Below are positions 53,267 to 62,099 of a DNA stretch of 64,000 nucleotides, in pieces. A program made the position numbers and the translations under genes. The first letter of the stretch is position 1; the number at the start of each line of letters is the position of its first letter. The stretch is from the NCBI GenBank assembly GCA_044226535.1, contig JBGAGT010000003.1, forward strand, positions 1 through 64,000, in the 5' to 3' direction. The notes under the pieces were generated by a model. It did no database searches. It had not been told where the DNA came from and worked only from the letters and a program-made list of their open reading frames with translations. Source of the DNA: VBCG01 sp044226535 (GTDB lineage Bacteria > Pseudomonadota > Gammaproteobacteria > Burkholderiales > Casimicrobiaceae).

Positions 53267-54769
53267 ATGGAATTTACCATAAAAAGCGGCAGCCCCGAGA
53301 AGCAGCGCAGCGCGTGCGTCGTCGTGGGCGTGTTCGACAACCGCAAGTTGTCATTGTCGGCCGAACTCATCGATCGGGCCTCCAACGGCTACATCAGCGA
53401 GATCATCCGGCGCGGCGACATGGAGGGCAAGCTCGGCGCGACGCTGCTCCTGCACAACGTGCGCGGCACGCTGGCCGACCGCGTGCTGCTGGTCGGCCTC
53501 GGCAAGGAGCGCGACTTCCGCGACAAGGAGTTCCGGCAGGCGATCCGCGCCGCGGTGAAGCTGCTCAACGAGACCGGCTCCTACGAGGCGGTGATCTACC
53601 TCACCGAGGAGAAGGTCAAGCGGCGCGAGGTGACCTGGCGGATCGAGCATGCGGTGGTGGTGGCGATGGACGCGGTGTACCGCTACGAGCGGATGAAGAG
53701 CGAACCCACCGAGGTGCGCAGGCCGCTCCGCAAGTTGACCCTCTCGGTGCCGCAACGTTCCGACCTCGCCGACGGCGAACGCGCGGCCGCGCAGGGCCTC
53801 GCCATCGCCCGCGGCATGGAGTTCGCGCGCGACCTCGGCAACACGCCGGGCAACGTCTGCACGCCGACCTGGCTCGCCGAGGAGGCGAGGAAGCTCGGCG
53901 AGTCCTTCCCGGCGGTCAAGGTCGAGGTCATGGAGCGCCCGCAGATCGAGGCGCTGGGCATGGGCTCCTTCCTGTCGGTTTCGCGCGGCAGCGACGAGCC
54001 GCCGCGCTTCCTGGTGCTCGAGTACATGGCCTCGCCGAAGAAGTCCAAGCCCTTCGTGCTGGTGGGCAAGGGCATCACCTTCGACACCGGCGGCATCTCG
54101 CTCAAGCCCGCCGCCGACATGGACCAGATGAAGTTCGACATGTGCGGCGCCGCGACGGTGCTCGGCACGATGCGCGCCATCGCCGAGATCGGCGCGCCGA
54201 TCAACCTGGTCGTGCTGGTGCCGACCTGCGAGAACATGCCCTCGGGACGCGCCACCAAGCCCGGTGACGTCGTCACCAGCATGTCGGGCCAGACCATCGA
54301 GGTGCTGAACACCGACGCCGAGGGGCGGCTGATCCTCGCCGACGCGCTCACCTACGCCGAGCGCTACGAGCCCGAGGCGGTGGTCGACGTGGCCACGCTG
54401 ACCGGCGCCATGGTGATCGCGCTCGGCCACGTCGCCTGCGGCGTGTTCAGCAACAGCGACGCGCTGGCGCGCACGCTCCTGCAGGCCGGCGACGACGCCT
54501 ACGACCGCGGCTGGCAGATGCCGCTGTGGGACGACTACCACGAGGGCCTCGCCAGCAACTTCGCCGACGTCGCCAACATCGCCGGTCGCGCGGGGGGCAG
54601 CATCACCGCCGCCTGCTTCCTGTCGCGCTTCGCGCGCAAGTACGACTGGGCGCACCTCGACATCGCCGGCGTCGCCTGGAAGGAAGGCAAGGAGAAGGGC
54701 GCGACCGGGCGCCCGGTGCCGCTGCTCGCGCGCTGGCTGCTCGCGCACGGGGAGGCAGGCGCCCCGTAG
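53267..54769 (+). CDS. pepA: Leucyl aminopeptidase (M17)
   Basis: Di-metal cytosolic aminopeptidase; in E. coli it also acts as a DNA-binding protein at XerCD sites and carAB. 500 residues with the family signature NTDAEGRL at 348-355, metal ligands in GKGITFDTGGISLKP, and MDQMKFDMCGAATV. The N-terminal macro-like domain covers about 1-170. It begins the pepA-holC-valS run. Confidence 0.96.
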   Translation: MEFTIKSGSPEKQRSACVVVGVFDNRKLSLSAELIDRASNGYISEIIRRGDMEGKLGATLLLHNVRGTLADRVLLVGLGKERDFRDKEFRQAIRAAVKLLNETGSYEAVIYLTEEKVKRREVTWRIEHAVVVAMDAVYRYERMKSEPTEVRRPLRKLTLSVPQRSDLADGERAAAQGLAIARGMEFARDLGNTPGNVCTPTWLAEEARKLGESFPAVKVEVMERPQIEALGMGSFLSVSRGSDEPPRFLVLEYMASPKKSKPFVLVGKGITFDTGGISLKPAADMDQMKFDMCGAATVLGTMRAIAEIGAPINLVVLVPTCENMPSGRATKPGDVVTSMSGQTIEVLNTDAEGRLILADALTYAERYEPEAVVDVATLTGAMVIALGHVACGVFSNSDALARTLLQAGDDAYDRGWQMPLWDDYHEGLASNFADVANIAGRAGGSITAACFLSRFARKYDWAHLDIAGVAWKEGKEKGATGRPVPLLARWLLAHGEAGAP

Positions 54770-54785
54770 AGGGACGCATGCCGCC

Positions 54786-55214
54786 ATGACGACGATCGAC
54801 TTCTACACCGGCGTCTTTGCGCCGCTCGACGTGGCGGTGAAGCTCGTGCGCAAGGCCTTCGCCCAGTACGGCGCGGTGCGCGTGCTGACCCCCGACGCCG
54901 GCACCACCGACGCGCTCGACCGGCTGCTGTGGACCCACGAGGCGCTGTCGTTCGTGCCGCACTGCCGGCTCGCAAGCCCGCTCGCCGCCGAGACGCCGGT
55001 GATCGTCGACGACGCCCTCGAGCACGACGGCGCGCACGCGGTGCTGGTGAACCTGCACCCCGAGACGCCGCCGTTCTTCAGCCGCTTCGAGCGGCTCGCG
55101 GAGATCGTCGCCGACGAGGATGCGGCGATCGCCGCGGGGCGTGCGCGCTACCGCTTTTACCGTGAGCGCGGCTACGCGCTCAGCAATCACGACCTCAGGG
55201 GCCCGGGAGGCTGA
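54786..55214 (+). CDS. holC: DNA polymerase III subunit chi
   Basis: Clamp-loader accessory subunit that links the replisome to SSB. 142 residues: MTTIDFYTGVFAPLDVAVKL, WTHEALSFVPHCRL, PVIVDDALEH, VLVNLHPETPPFFSRFERL and YRFYRERGYAL. 17 bases after pepA; the next gene begins 2 bases after its stop. The pepA-holC-valS order is conserved in proteobacteria. Confidence 0.93.
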   Translation: MTTIDFYTGVFAPLDVAVKLVRKAFAQYGAVRVLTPDAGTTDALDRLLWTHEALSFVPHCRLASPLAAETPVIVDDALEHDGAHAVLVNLHPETPPFFSRFERLAEIVADEDAAIAAGRARYRFYRERGYALSNHDLRGPGG

Positions 55215-55215
55215 C

Positions 55216-56463
55216 ATGCCCTCTGCACGCGAACTCCTCGAGCAGGCCGACGCGCTGATGCGCCGCAACCGCGGCCGCGAGACCGTGGCGCCGGCCCTCG
55301 GCCCGCGCACCATGGCGCCCACGCTGGCACGCAAGCCCGCGCCCGGCGATTTTCCGGTGCTCACCGACGCCATGGAGGCGACGCCGGGCGCGGCACAGGC
55401 ACGGCGCCCCGCCGGGCCGACGCCCGACGCGCCCGCGGCGGCCCCGGCAGCCGCCGCGCCGGGGGCGCCCGGACGCACCGAGCCCTTCCTGCCGCCACGC
55501 GCGCATGCCGACGGTGCGCCGTCGCCCGCCTCGGCGGCCGCGGTCGCCGCAGCGGCCGAGGCGCTGCGCGCGTCGTCCGCGGGGCCGCCGGCCAACAGCG
55601 AGGCTGCCCGGCTGCGCGAGCCGCCGCGCGTGGTGGGCGACGTCGCGCTTCCGCCGGCCGGCCGGGATGCGCCGCGCGACGTCGCGCCCCAGCCGGACTT
55701 CCCGGTGCTGACCGACGCCATCGCCGAGATCGACGCCGCGCTCGCCGCCGTCGCCGCGGAAGGCGAGCCCTCGATCTGGAACGACGAGGCCATGCGCGGC
55801 GACGACAGCGTGCTGGGCCCGGCGCCGAAGTCGGTGGCGGTGATCCCCGACAGCGCCATGATCGACGAGGCCGCGCTGCGCCGAGCCGAGGCGAGCGAGA
55901 CCTGGCTCGAGGAGGAGGCGCGCGAAATCCAGGCGCAGGCGCTGTCGGCCGCGCAGCACGCGGTCCACGCGCCCTCGACCGCCTTCTCGTCGGGGCCGGG
56001 AACCTGGATGCCCGAAGCGGCGCCGGTCACGCAGGTACCGGAAGCGCAGGCACTCGAAGCGCAGGCACTCGAAGCGCAGGCACTCGAAGCGCAGGCACTC
56101 GAAGCGCAGGCACTCGAAGCGCAGGCATCGGAATCGCAGGTGCCCGAAGCGCAGGTACCCGAAACGCAAGCGCCGGAAGCGCAACCCGCCGGGACGCCGG
56201 CGATGAGCGCCGCCGCGACCGACGAGCTGATCGAGGAGCTGCGCATGCAGGTGCTGCAGCGCATCGACATGTTCACCGACACGGGCCTGCGCGACCAGCT
56301 CGGCGAGCGGCTGAAGCCGATCGTCGACCGCGCCAGCGCCGAGCTCGTGCAGACCATCAACCAGCACGTCGGCGAGCTGCTGCGGGGCTTCGTCGCCGAG
56401 GCCATCGAGCGCGAGCTCGACCGATTGCGCAAGGACGTTCACCAGGATGACGCAGGACACTGA
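55216..56463 (+). CDS. Hypothetical repeat-containing protein between holC and valS
   Basis: 415 residues from ATG 55216 behind GGGAGG. Most of it is predicted disordered and rich in Ala and Pro. Three parts stand out. The motif FPVLTDA occurs twice (46-52 and 162-168), each time followed by a helix. A run of EAQAL units (about 276-325) is encoded by 15-bp repeats. The C-terminal 75 residues are helical (ATDELIEELRMQVLQRIDMF onward) and look like the conserved part. Burkholderia have a DUF2486-type protein at this spot, which I suspect is the same family. Function unknown. It overlaps valS by 17 bases. Confidence 0.7.
   Translation: MPSARELLEQADALMRRNRGRETVAPALGPRTMAPTLARKPAPGDFPVLTDAMEATPGAAQARRPAGPTPDAPAAAPAAAAPGAPGRTEPFLPPRAHADGAPSPASAAAVAAAAEALRASSAGPPANSEAARLREPPRVVGDVALPPAGRDAPRDVAPQPDFPVLTDAIAEIDAALAAVAAEGEPSIWNDEAMRGDDSVLGPAPKSVAVIPDSAMIDEAALRRAEASETWLEEEAREIQAQALSAAQHAVHAPSTAFSSGPGTWMPEAAPVTQVPEAQALEAQALEAQALEAQALEAQALEAQASESQVPEAQVPETQAPEAQPAGTPAMSAAATDELIEELRMQVLQRIDMFTDTGLRDQLGERLKPIVDRASAELVQTINQHVGELLRGFVAEAIERELDRLRKDVHQDDAGH
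56041..56190. repeat. 15-bp tandem repeat array, five identical and about five diverged copies
   Basis: GAAGCGCAGGCACTC five times exactly (56041-56115), then five variants to 56190 such as GAATCGCAGGTGCCC and GAAACGCAAGCGCCG. All keep the frame and give EAQxx pentapeptides. Identical copies at one end and decayed ones at the other suggest recent expansion. Confidence 0.92.
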
Positions 56464-59332
56464 GACGGGTACCAAACGCGTGACGCTCGACAAGAGCTTC
56501 GAGCCGCACGCCATCGAGGCGAAGTGGTATCCCGTCTGGGAAGCGCGCGGCGATTTCGCCGTCAGGATGAAGCCGGGTGGCGCGGCATTCTCGATTGCGC
56601 TGCCGCCACCCAACGTCACCGGCAGCCTGCACATGGGTCACGCGTTCCAGCAGACGCTGATGGACGTGATGATCCGCTACCACCACATGCGCGGCGACAG
56701 CACGCTGTGGCAGGTCGGCACCGACCACGCCGGCATCGCCACCCAGATCATCGTCGAGCAGCAGTTGAAGGCGGAAGGCAGGTCGCGCCACGACCTCGGG
56801 CGCGAGGCCTTCGTCGAGCGCGTCTGGGCGTGGAAGGAGGAGTCGGGCTCGACCATCACGCGGCAGATGCGACGCCTGGGCTCGGCGGCCGACTGGTCGC
56901 GCGAGCGCTTCACCATGGACGAGGGCCTGTCGGCGGCGGTGGTCGAGACCTTCGTGCGCCTTTTCGAGGATGGGCTCATCTACCGCGGCAAGCGGCTGGT
57001 CAACTGGGACCCCAAGCTCGGCACCGCGGTGTCGGACCTCGAGGTCGACAACGACGAGATCGACGGCAAGCTCTGGCAGATCCGCTATCCGCTCGCCGAC
57101 GGGAGCGGCAGCGTGGTGGTTGCCACGACGCGGCCCGAGACCATGCTCGGCGACACCGCGGTGGCGGTGAACCCCGCCGACGAGCGCTATGCGGGGATCG
57201 TCGGCAAGGAGGTCGCGCTGCCCCTCACCGGCCGCCGCATCCCGGTGATCGCCGACGACTACGTCGACCGCGAGTTCGGCACCGGCGCGGTCAAGATCAC
57301 GCCCGCGCACGACTTCAACGACTGGCAGGTGGGCCAGCGCCACAAGCTGCCGATGCTGTCGATCTTCGACCTCACGGCCAGGGTCAACGACAACGCGCCG
57401 GCGAAGTACCGCGGCCTCGACCGTTTCGCCGCGCGCAAGTCGGTGCTCGCCGACCTCGTGGCCGAGGGCCTCCTGGTCGACGAGAAGGCCCACCGGATGA
57501 CGGTGCCGCGCTGCGGGCGCTCGGGCGAGATCGTCGAGCCCATGCTCACCGACCAGTGGTTCGTCGCGACCACCAGGCCCGCGGGCCCCGGCTCGCCCTG
57601 GGCGGGGCGCAGCTTCCAGGACCTCTGCCTCGCGGCGGTGAGCGAGGCGGGCCTCACCGACCCGCGCAGCGGCGAGACGGGCCGCACGCGCTTCGTGCCC
57701 GCGGAGTGGCTGTCCACCTACCACCACTGGATCGACAACCTGCAGGACTGGTGCATTTCGCGCCAGCTGTGGTGGGGCCACCAGATCCCCGCGTGGTACG
57801 ACGACGCGGGCAACTGCCACGTCGCGCGCAGCGAAGCCGAGGCACGCGACAAGGCGCGCTCGGCGCTCGGCCGCGAGCCCGCCACGCTGACGCGCGACCC
57901 CGACGTGCTCGACACCTGGTTCAGCTCGGCGCTGTGGGCGCATTCGACGCTGGGCTGGCCCGCCGACACGCCCGAGCTCCGCGCGTTCCTGCCGACCTCG
58001 GTGCTCGTCACCGGCTTCGACATCATCTTCTTCTGGGTCGCCCGGATGATCATGATGACGACCTATTTCACCGGCAAGGTCCCGTTCCGCGACGTCTACA
58101 TCAACGCCATCGTGCGCGACGAGGAAGGCCAGAAGATGTCCAAGTCGAAGGGGAACGTGCTCGACCCCATCGACGTCATCGACGGCATCGCGCTCGAGCC
58201 GCTGGTGGCGAAGCGCACCGCCAACATGATGGACCCGCGCCGCGAGGAGCAGATCGCCAAGCGCACGCGCAAGCAGTTCCCCGACGGCATCCCCTCGTTC
58301 GGCGCCGACGCGCTGCGCTTCACCTTCGCCTCGCTCGCGACCTTCAACCGCACGCTCAACTTCGACTTGAACCGCTGCGAGGGCTACCGCAACTTCTGCA
58401 ACAAGCTGTGGAACGCCACGCGCTTCGTGCTGATGAACGTCGAGGGCAAGGACGTCGGCCTCGACGAGTCGGCGCCGCGCATGCTGAGCTTCGTCGACCG
58501 CTGGCTCCTGGGACGGCTGCAGCGCGCCAAGCACGACGTCGCCACGCAGATCGAGGCCTACCGCTTCGACCTCGCGGCGCGCGCGCTCTACGAGTTCGTC
58601 TGGGACGAGTACTGCGACTGGTACCTCGAGCTCGCCAAGGTGCAGATCGCGCGCGCCGAGGGCGCCGGCGACGAGGCCGCCGGGTCGGCACAGGCGCGCG
58701 GCACGCGCGCCACGCTGGTGCGCGAGCTCGAGGCCACGCTGCGCCTCGCTCATCCCTTCATGCCCTTCATCACCGAGGAGCTCTGGCAGCAGGTGGCGCC
58801 CTTCGCCGGCAAGAAGGGCGAGTCGATCCTGCACCAGCCCTTCCCGCAGGCGCACGCCGAGCGCATCGACGCCGCGGCCGACGCCGACATGGCGCTCCTG
58901 AAGGACATGGTCAACGCCTGCCGGACGCTGCGCGGCGAGATGGCGATCTCCCCCGCGGTCAAGGTGCCGCTGGTCGCCGCGGGCGACCGCGCGGTGCTCG
59001 AGCGCTTCGCGCCCTACCTCGCGGCGCTGGCGCGGCTTTCGGCGGTGGAGGTCGTCGACGAGCTGCCGGCCACCGAGGCGCCGGTGCAGATCGTCGGCGC
59101 CTACCGGCTGATGCTGCGCATCGAGATCGACGTCGGCGCCGAGCGCGAGCGCCTGTCGAAGGAGCGGGCGCGCGTCGAGGCCGAGATCGGCAAGGCCGAG
59201 GCCAAGCTCGCCAACGAGGCCTTCGTCGGGCGTGCGCCCGCCGCGGTGGTCGAGCAGGAGCGTGCACGGCTCGCGGGCTTCGTCGCCACGCGCGACAAGC
59301 TCGCCGCGCAGATGCAGCGCCTCGCGGGGTAG
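56447..59332 (+). CDS. valS: Valyl-tRNA synthetase
   Basis: 961-residue class Ia synthetase. HIGH motif as LHMGH at 61-65, KMSKS intact at 563-567, the editing (CP1) domain in between (TTRPETMLGDTAVAVNP) and the C-terminal coiled coil (about 895-955) that contacts tRNA. The start gives MTQDTETGTKRVTLDKSFEP; the first codons overlap the preceding gene. Confidence 0.97.
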   Translation: MTQDTETGTKRVTLDKSFEPHAIEAKWYPVWEARGDFAVRMKPGGAAFSIALPPPNVTGSLHMGHAFQQTLMDVMIRYHHMRGDSTLWQVGTDHAGIATQIIVEQQLKAEGRSRHDLGREAFVERVWAWKEESGSTITRQMRRLGSAADWSRERFTMDEGLSAAVVETFVRLFEDGLIYRGKRLVNWDPKLGTAVSDLEVDNDEIDGKLWQIRYPLADGSGSVVVATTRPETMLGDTAVAVNPADERYAGIVGKEVALPLTGRRIPVIADDYVDREFGTGAVKITPAHDFNDWQVGQRHKLPMLSIFDLTARVNDNAPAKYRGLDRFAARKSVLADLVAEGLLVDEKAHRMTVPRCGRSGEIVEPMLTDQWFVATTRPAGPGSPWAGRSFQDLCLAAVSEAGLTDPRSGETGRTRFVPAEWLSTYHHWIDNLQDWCISRQLWWGHQIPAWYDDAGNCHVARSEAEARDKARSALGREPATLTRDPDVLDTWFSSALWAHSTLGWPADTPELRAFLPTSVLVTGFDIIFFWVARMIMMTTYFTGKVPFRDVYINAIVRDEEGQKMSKSKGNVLDPIDVIDGIALEPLVAKRTANMMDPRREEQIAKRTRKQFPDGIPSFGADALRFTFASLATFNRTLNFDLNRCEGYRNFCNKLWNATRFVLMNVEGKDVGLDESAPRMLSFVDRWLLGRLQRAKHDVATQIEAYRFDLAARALYEFVWDEYCDWYLELAKVQIARAEGAGDEAAGSAQARGTRATLVRELEATLRLAHPFMPFITEELWQQVAPFAGKKGESILHQPFPQAHAERIDAAADADMALLKDMVNACRTLRGEMAISPAVKVPLVAAGDRAVLERFAPYLAALARLSAVEVVDELPATEAPVQIVGAYRLMLRIEIDVGAERERLSKERARVEAEIGKAEAKLANEAFVGRAPAAVVEQERARLAGFVATRDKLAAQMQRLAG

Positions 59333-59341
59333 GGAAGGGCG

Positions 59342-60055
59342 ATGCCCCGCATCCCGCGGGCGCAGATCGCGCGCACCGTCAGGCAGCGGTGCTTCTGGCT
59401 GTTCCTGGCGCTGCTGCTGCTCATCGTGCTGGGGCCGCTCGCGGTGATGAACGCCCGCGGCCGCGCCTTCGTCGAGGTCGCCGGCGCGGTGATCCTGTTC
59501 CTCGCCATCTTCACCACCGAGCACGGCACGACGACGCGCCTCGTCGCCATCGTCCTCGCCGTCGGTGCGCTGCTCGCCAACGGCCTCGCCGAGCAGCTCG
59601 CGCTGCCGCTGCTGCTGCCGGTGTCCGAGGCGCTGATCCTCGCGTTCTTCGCCCTCACCACCGTGCACCTGCTGGCCTACGTCTTCCGGCGCAACGTGAT
59701 GACCGAGGACAAGCTCTATGGCGCCGCGGCCGCGTTCCTGATGCTCGGCGTGGCGTGGGCCTACGTCTATTCGCTGCTGCTGCGCGCGAGCCCCGGCGCG
59801 CTGGTGGGCGTGCACGAGGGCGCGTCGTTCGCCGTCGACCTCGTCTATTTCAGCTTCACCGTGCTCACCACCACGGGCTTCGGCGACATCGTGCCGGTCG
59901 CGCCCATCGCGCGCATGCTGGTGGTGGTCGAGGAGATCGCGGGCGTGCTGTTCGTCGCCATCCTGATCGCGCGCATCGCCGGCGTGTATGCGGGTGCCTC
60001 GGGCGGCGCGGGCGCCGCGGGTGCCGCGGGCGATCAGCCGACCCGCGCGAGGTAG
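59342..60055 (+). CDS. Potassium-channel-like two-pore-helix membrane protein
   Basis: 237 residues with about four N-terminal helices (17-115), then a pore unit: helix LYGAAAAFLMLGVAWAYVYS, pore loop with selectivity filter TTTGFGD at 176-182, and last helix MLVVVEEIAGVLFVAILIA. GFGD instead of GYGD is common in bacterial K+ channels. No RCK or cyclic-nucleotide domain follows, so gating is unknown. 9 bases after valS; overlaps convergent rlmM by 22 bases. Confidence 0.85.
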   Translation: MPRIPRAQIARTVRQRCFWLFLALLLLIVLGPLAVMNARGRAFVEVAGAVILFLAIFTTEHGTTTRLVAIVLAVGALLANGLAEQLALPLLLPVSEALILAFFALTTVHLLAYVFRRNVMTEDKLYGAAAAFLMLGVAWAYVYSLLLRASPGALVGVHEGASFAVDLVYFSFTVLTTTGFGDIVPVAPIARMLVVVEEIAGVLFVAILIARIAGVYAGASGGAGAAGAAGDQPTRAR

Positions 60056-61200
60056 CCCGTCACCTCCTCGCGGTCGTGGTAGAGCTGGCGCAGCGCCAGC
60101 GTGGCCGGTGTGTCGCCGAGTCCGGCGGCGATGGTTTCCGCGGCGCGTTCGACTTCGCCGTACCGCTTCTTCATCGGGAGCTTGAGGTTGAAGATCGCCG
60201 CGCGCGCGCGGCGCTCGCCGATCCAGCGCGCCATCAGCGCGGCGACGCGCGCGGGCTGCTCGACCATGTCGCAGACCACCCAGTCCACCGCGCGCGGCGG
60301 GACGAAGCGGAAGCCGTCGGCGCGAAGGTGCGTCACCAGCGGGTCCTCGGCGACCTCGCCCTTGAGCGCGCCGTTGTCGACCGCCGTCACGCGCAGGCCG
60401 CGCTGCGCGAGCTGCCAGGTCCAGCCGCCGGGCGCGGCGCCCAGGTCGACCGCGCGCATGCCGGCGCGCACGCGCTCGTGCTCGTCGTCGCCGAGGAACA
60501 CGGCGAAGGCCTCGGCGAGCTTGAGGGTCGAGCGCGAGGGCGCGCGGCCCGGCATGCGAAGCCGGGGAATGCCCATCGGCCAGCGCGCGCCGGACTCGGC
60601 GACGCTCGTCCCCACGTAGGCCTCGCGGCCACTGGCAAGGAAGACGTGCAGCCGCAGCCGGTTCCGCGTCGCGCGACGGGGCCTCGCGCCGGCCTGCGCA
60701 GCGGCGCCGGTGGCAGCGCCCGGGGCGGTCCCGGGCACGGCGTCGAGGATGCCGCGCTCGCGCAGCTGCGCGGCGAGCCGCGGCTCGATCGCGCGCGCCA
60801 GCGTCGACAGCGCCTTGCCCTCGTTGGTGTCGGGGAACTCCATCCACAGCGCGTCGGCGCGCACGCCGAGGGCTTCGATCGCGGCGGCGAGCGGGGTCAC
60901 GCGGTCGATGCGGCCCTGCGCGCCGGTGGTCGGCGCCGGCGCGATGGCATGCGGCCCGCTTCCGACGAACAGCGAGCGGCAGAACATCGGCGGTGCCTCG
61001 GCGAGCGCCGCGCGCCAGCGCGCGAGGTCGACGCCGCCCAGGTCCACGGCCGCGTACCCGGCGCCGGGGTCCGTGCCGGCGGTAACCGAACGCGTCGCAG
61101 CGAGGCCAGCGGCGCGCACGCCCGCCGCGGCGGCGACGCCCTCGATGTCGCGCAGCGCCTCGGCCTCGAAGCCCGCGCGGCAGCAGGCGAGCGCGATCAC
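60034..61200 (-). CDS. rlmM: 23S rRNA C2498 2'-O-methyltransferase
   Basis: 388 residues from GTG 61200. An N-terminal THUMP-like region (about 1-190) carries a low-complexity Ala insert near 155-175. The Rossmann methyltransferase follows: MRAVDLGAAPGGWTWQLAQR, VDNGALK, and the RlmM/FtsJ-type K-D-K-E residues (DWVVCDMVEQP, NLKLPMKKRY). E. coli RlmM is 366 residues. The GTG overlaps the gsiD TGA (GTGA), an odd coupling of an rRNA methylase to a glutathione transporter. Confidence 0.88.
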   Translation of the reverse strand: MIALACCRAGFEAEALRDIEGVAAAAGVRAAGLAATRSVTAGTDPGAGYAAVDLGGVDLARWRAALAEAPPMFCRSLFVGSGPHAIAPAPTTGAQGRIDRVTPLAAAIEALGVRADALWMEFPDTNEGKALSTLARAIEPRLAAQLRERGILDAVPGTAPGAATGAAAQAGARPRRATRNRLRLHVFLASGREAYVGTSVAESGARWPMGIPRLRMPGRAPSRSTLKLAEAFAVFLGDDEHERVRAGMRAVDLGAAPGGWTWQLAQRGLRVTAVDNGALKGEVAEDPLVTHLRADGFRFVPPRAVDWVVCDMVEQPARVAALMARWIGERRARAAIFNLKLPMKKRYGEVERAAETIAAGLGDTPATLALRQLYHDREEVTGYLARVG

Positions 61201-62099
61201 CGGCGGTCGAGCTTCGGGTCGAGCGCGTCGCGCAGGCCGTCGCCCAGCAGGTTGAACGCCAGCACCGTGACGAAGATCGCCAGCGCGGGGAAGATCGCCT
61301 CGTGCGGCGCCGTCAGCATGTCGGCGCGCGCGGCGTCGAGCATCGCGCCCCATTCCGGCGTGGGCGGCTGCGCGCCGAGGCCCAGGAAGGACAGGCTCGC
61401 CGCGGTGATGATCGAGGTGCCGATGCGCAACGAGAAGTAGACGATCACCGCGGGCACCGTGCCGGGGAAGATGTGGCGGCCCATGATCGCGCCGTCGCTC
61501 GCGCCGAGGCTTCGCGCCGCCTCGACGAAGGTGAGGTGCTTCAGGCCCAGCGTGTTGCCGCGCACCAGGCGCGCGAAGGTCGGCACGCTGAAGATCGCCA
61601 CCGCGGCGATCACGTTGACCATGCCGCTGCCGAGGATGGCGACGATGCCGATCGCCAGCAGGATGCCGGGGAAGGCGAAGAGCACGTCGCAGACGCGCAT
61701 GATGATGCGGTCGGGCCAGCCCTCGTAGTAGCCCGCGACGAGGCCCAGCACCGTGCCCACCACGGCGCCGACGGCCACCGACAGGAAGCCCGCGGCGAGC
61801 GAGATGCGCGCGCCCATCAGGATGCGCGACAGGATGTCGCGGCCCAGCGCGTCGACGCCGAACCAGTGGGCGGCCGAGGGCGGCGCGTTGAGCTTGTCGT
61901 AGTCGAAGAAGCCCTCGGCGTCGTAGGGCACGATCCACGGCGCGGCGATGGCGACGGCGACCAGCAGCACGACGAACCCGCCCGCGAGGAGCGCGACCTT
62001 CTGCTTGCGGAACTTGCGCCAGAATTCGCGCCAGGGCGTGCGGATGCTGCCGTCGACCGGCGGCCCGGCCCCGTCCGCCGATGCGGGCGCGACGCTCAT
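61197..62099 (-). CDS. gsiD: Glutathione ABC importer permease GsiD
   Basis: 300-residue DppC-class permease that closely follows the E. coli GsiD sequence as I recall it: RTPWREFWRKFRKQ, HWFGVDALGRDILSRIL, AGYYEGWPDRIIMRVCDVLF, EAARSLGASDGAIMGRHIFP (EAA loop) and SFLGLGAQPPTPEWGAML. Its ATG overlaps the gsiC stop (ATGA). Confidence 0.9.
   Translation of the reverse strand: MSVAPASADGAGPPVDGSIRTPWREFWRKFRKQKVALLAGGFVVLLVAVAIAAPWIVPYDAEGFFDYDKLNAPPSAAHWFGVDALGRDILSRILMGARISLAAGFLSVAVGAVVGTVLGLVAGYYEGWPDRIIMRVCDVLFAFPGILLAIGIVAILGSGMVNVIAAVAIFSVPTFARLVRGNTLGLKHLTFVEAARSLGASDGAIMGRHIFPGTVPAVIVYFSLRIGTSIITAASLSFLGLGAQPPTPEWGAMLDAARADMLTAPHEAIFPALAIFVTVLAFNLLGDGLRDALDPKLDRR

Noticed and set aside
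56041..56190. Possible CRISPR or regulatory repeat
   Set aside because: In-frame coding repeat without spacers.
56357..60847. Open frame of about 1496 codons on the minus strand opposite valS and the K+ channel
   Set aside because: It is antisense to two well-supported genes, is rich in Arg, Gly and His without any domain, and exists because high GC suppresses stop codons.
56524..61440. Open frame of about 1638 codons on the plus strand, out of frame with valS
   Set aside because: Same cause: composition-driven, Arg/Ala/Pro rich, crossing several genes and an opposite-strand gene with no recognisable protein.
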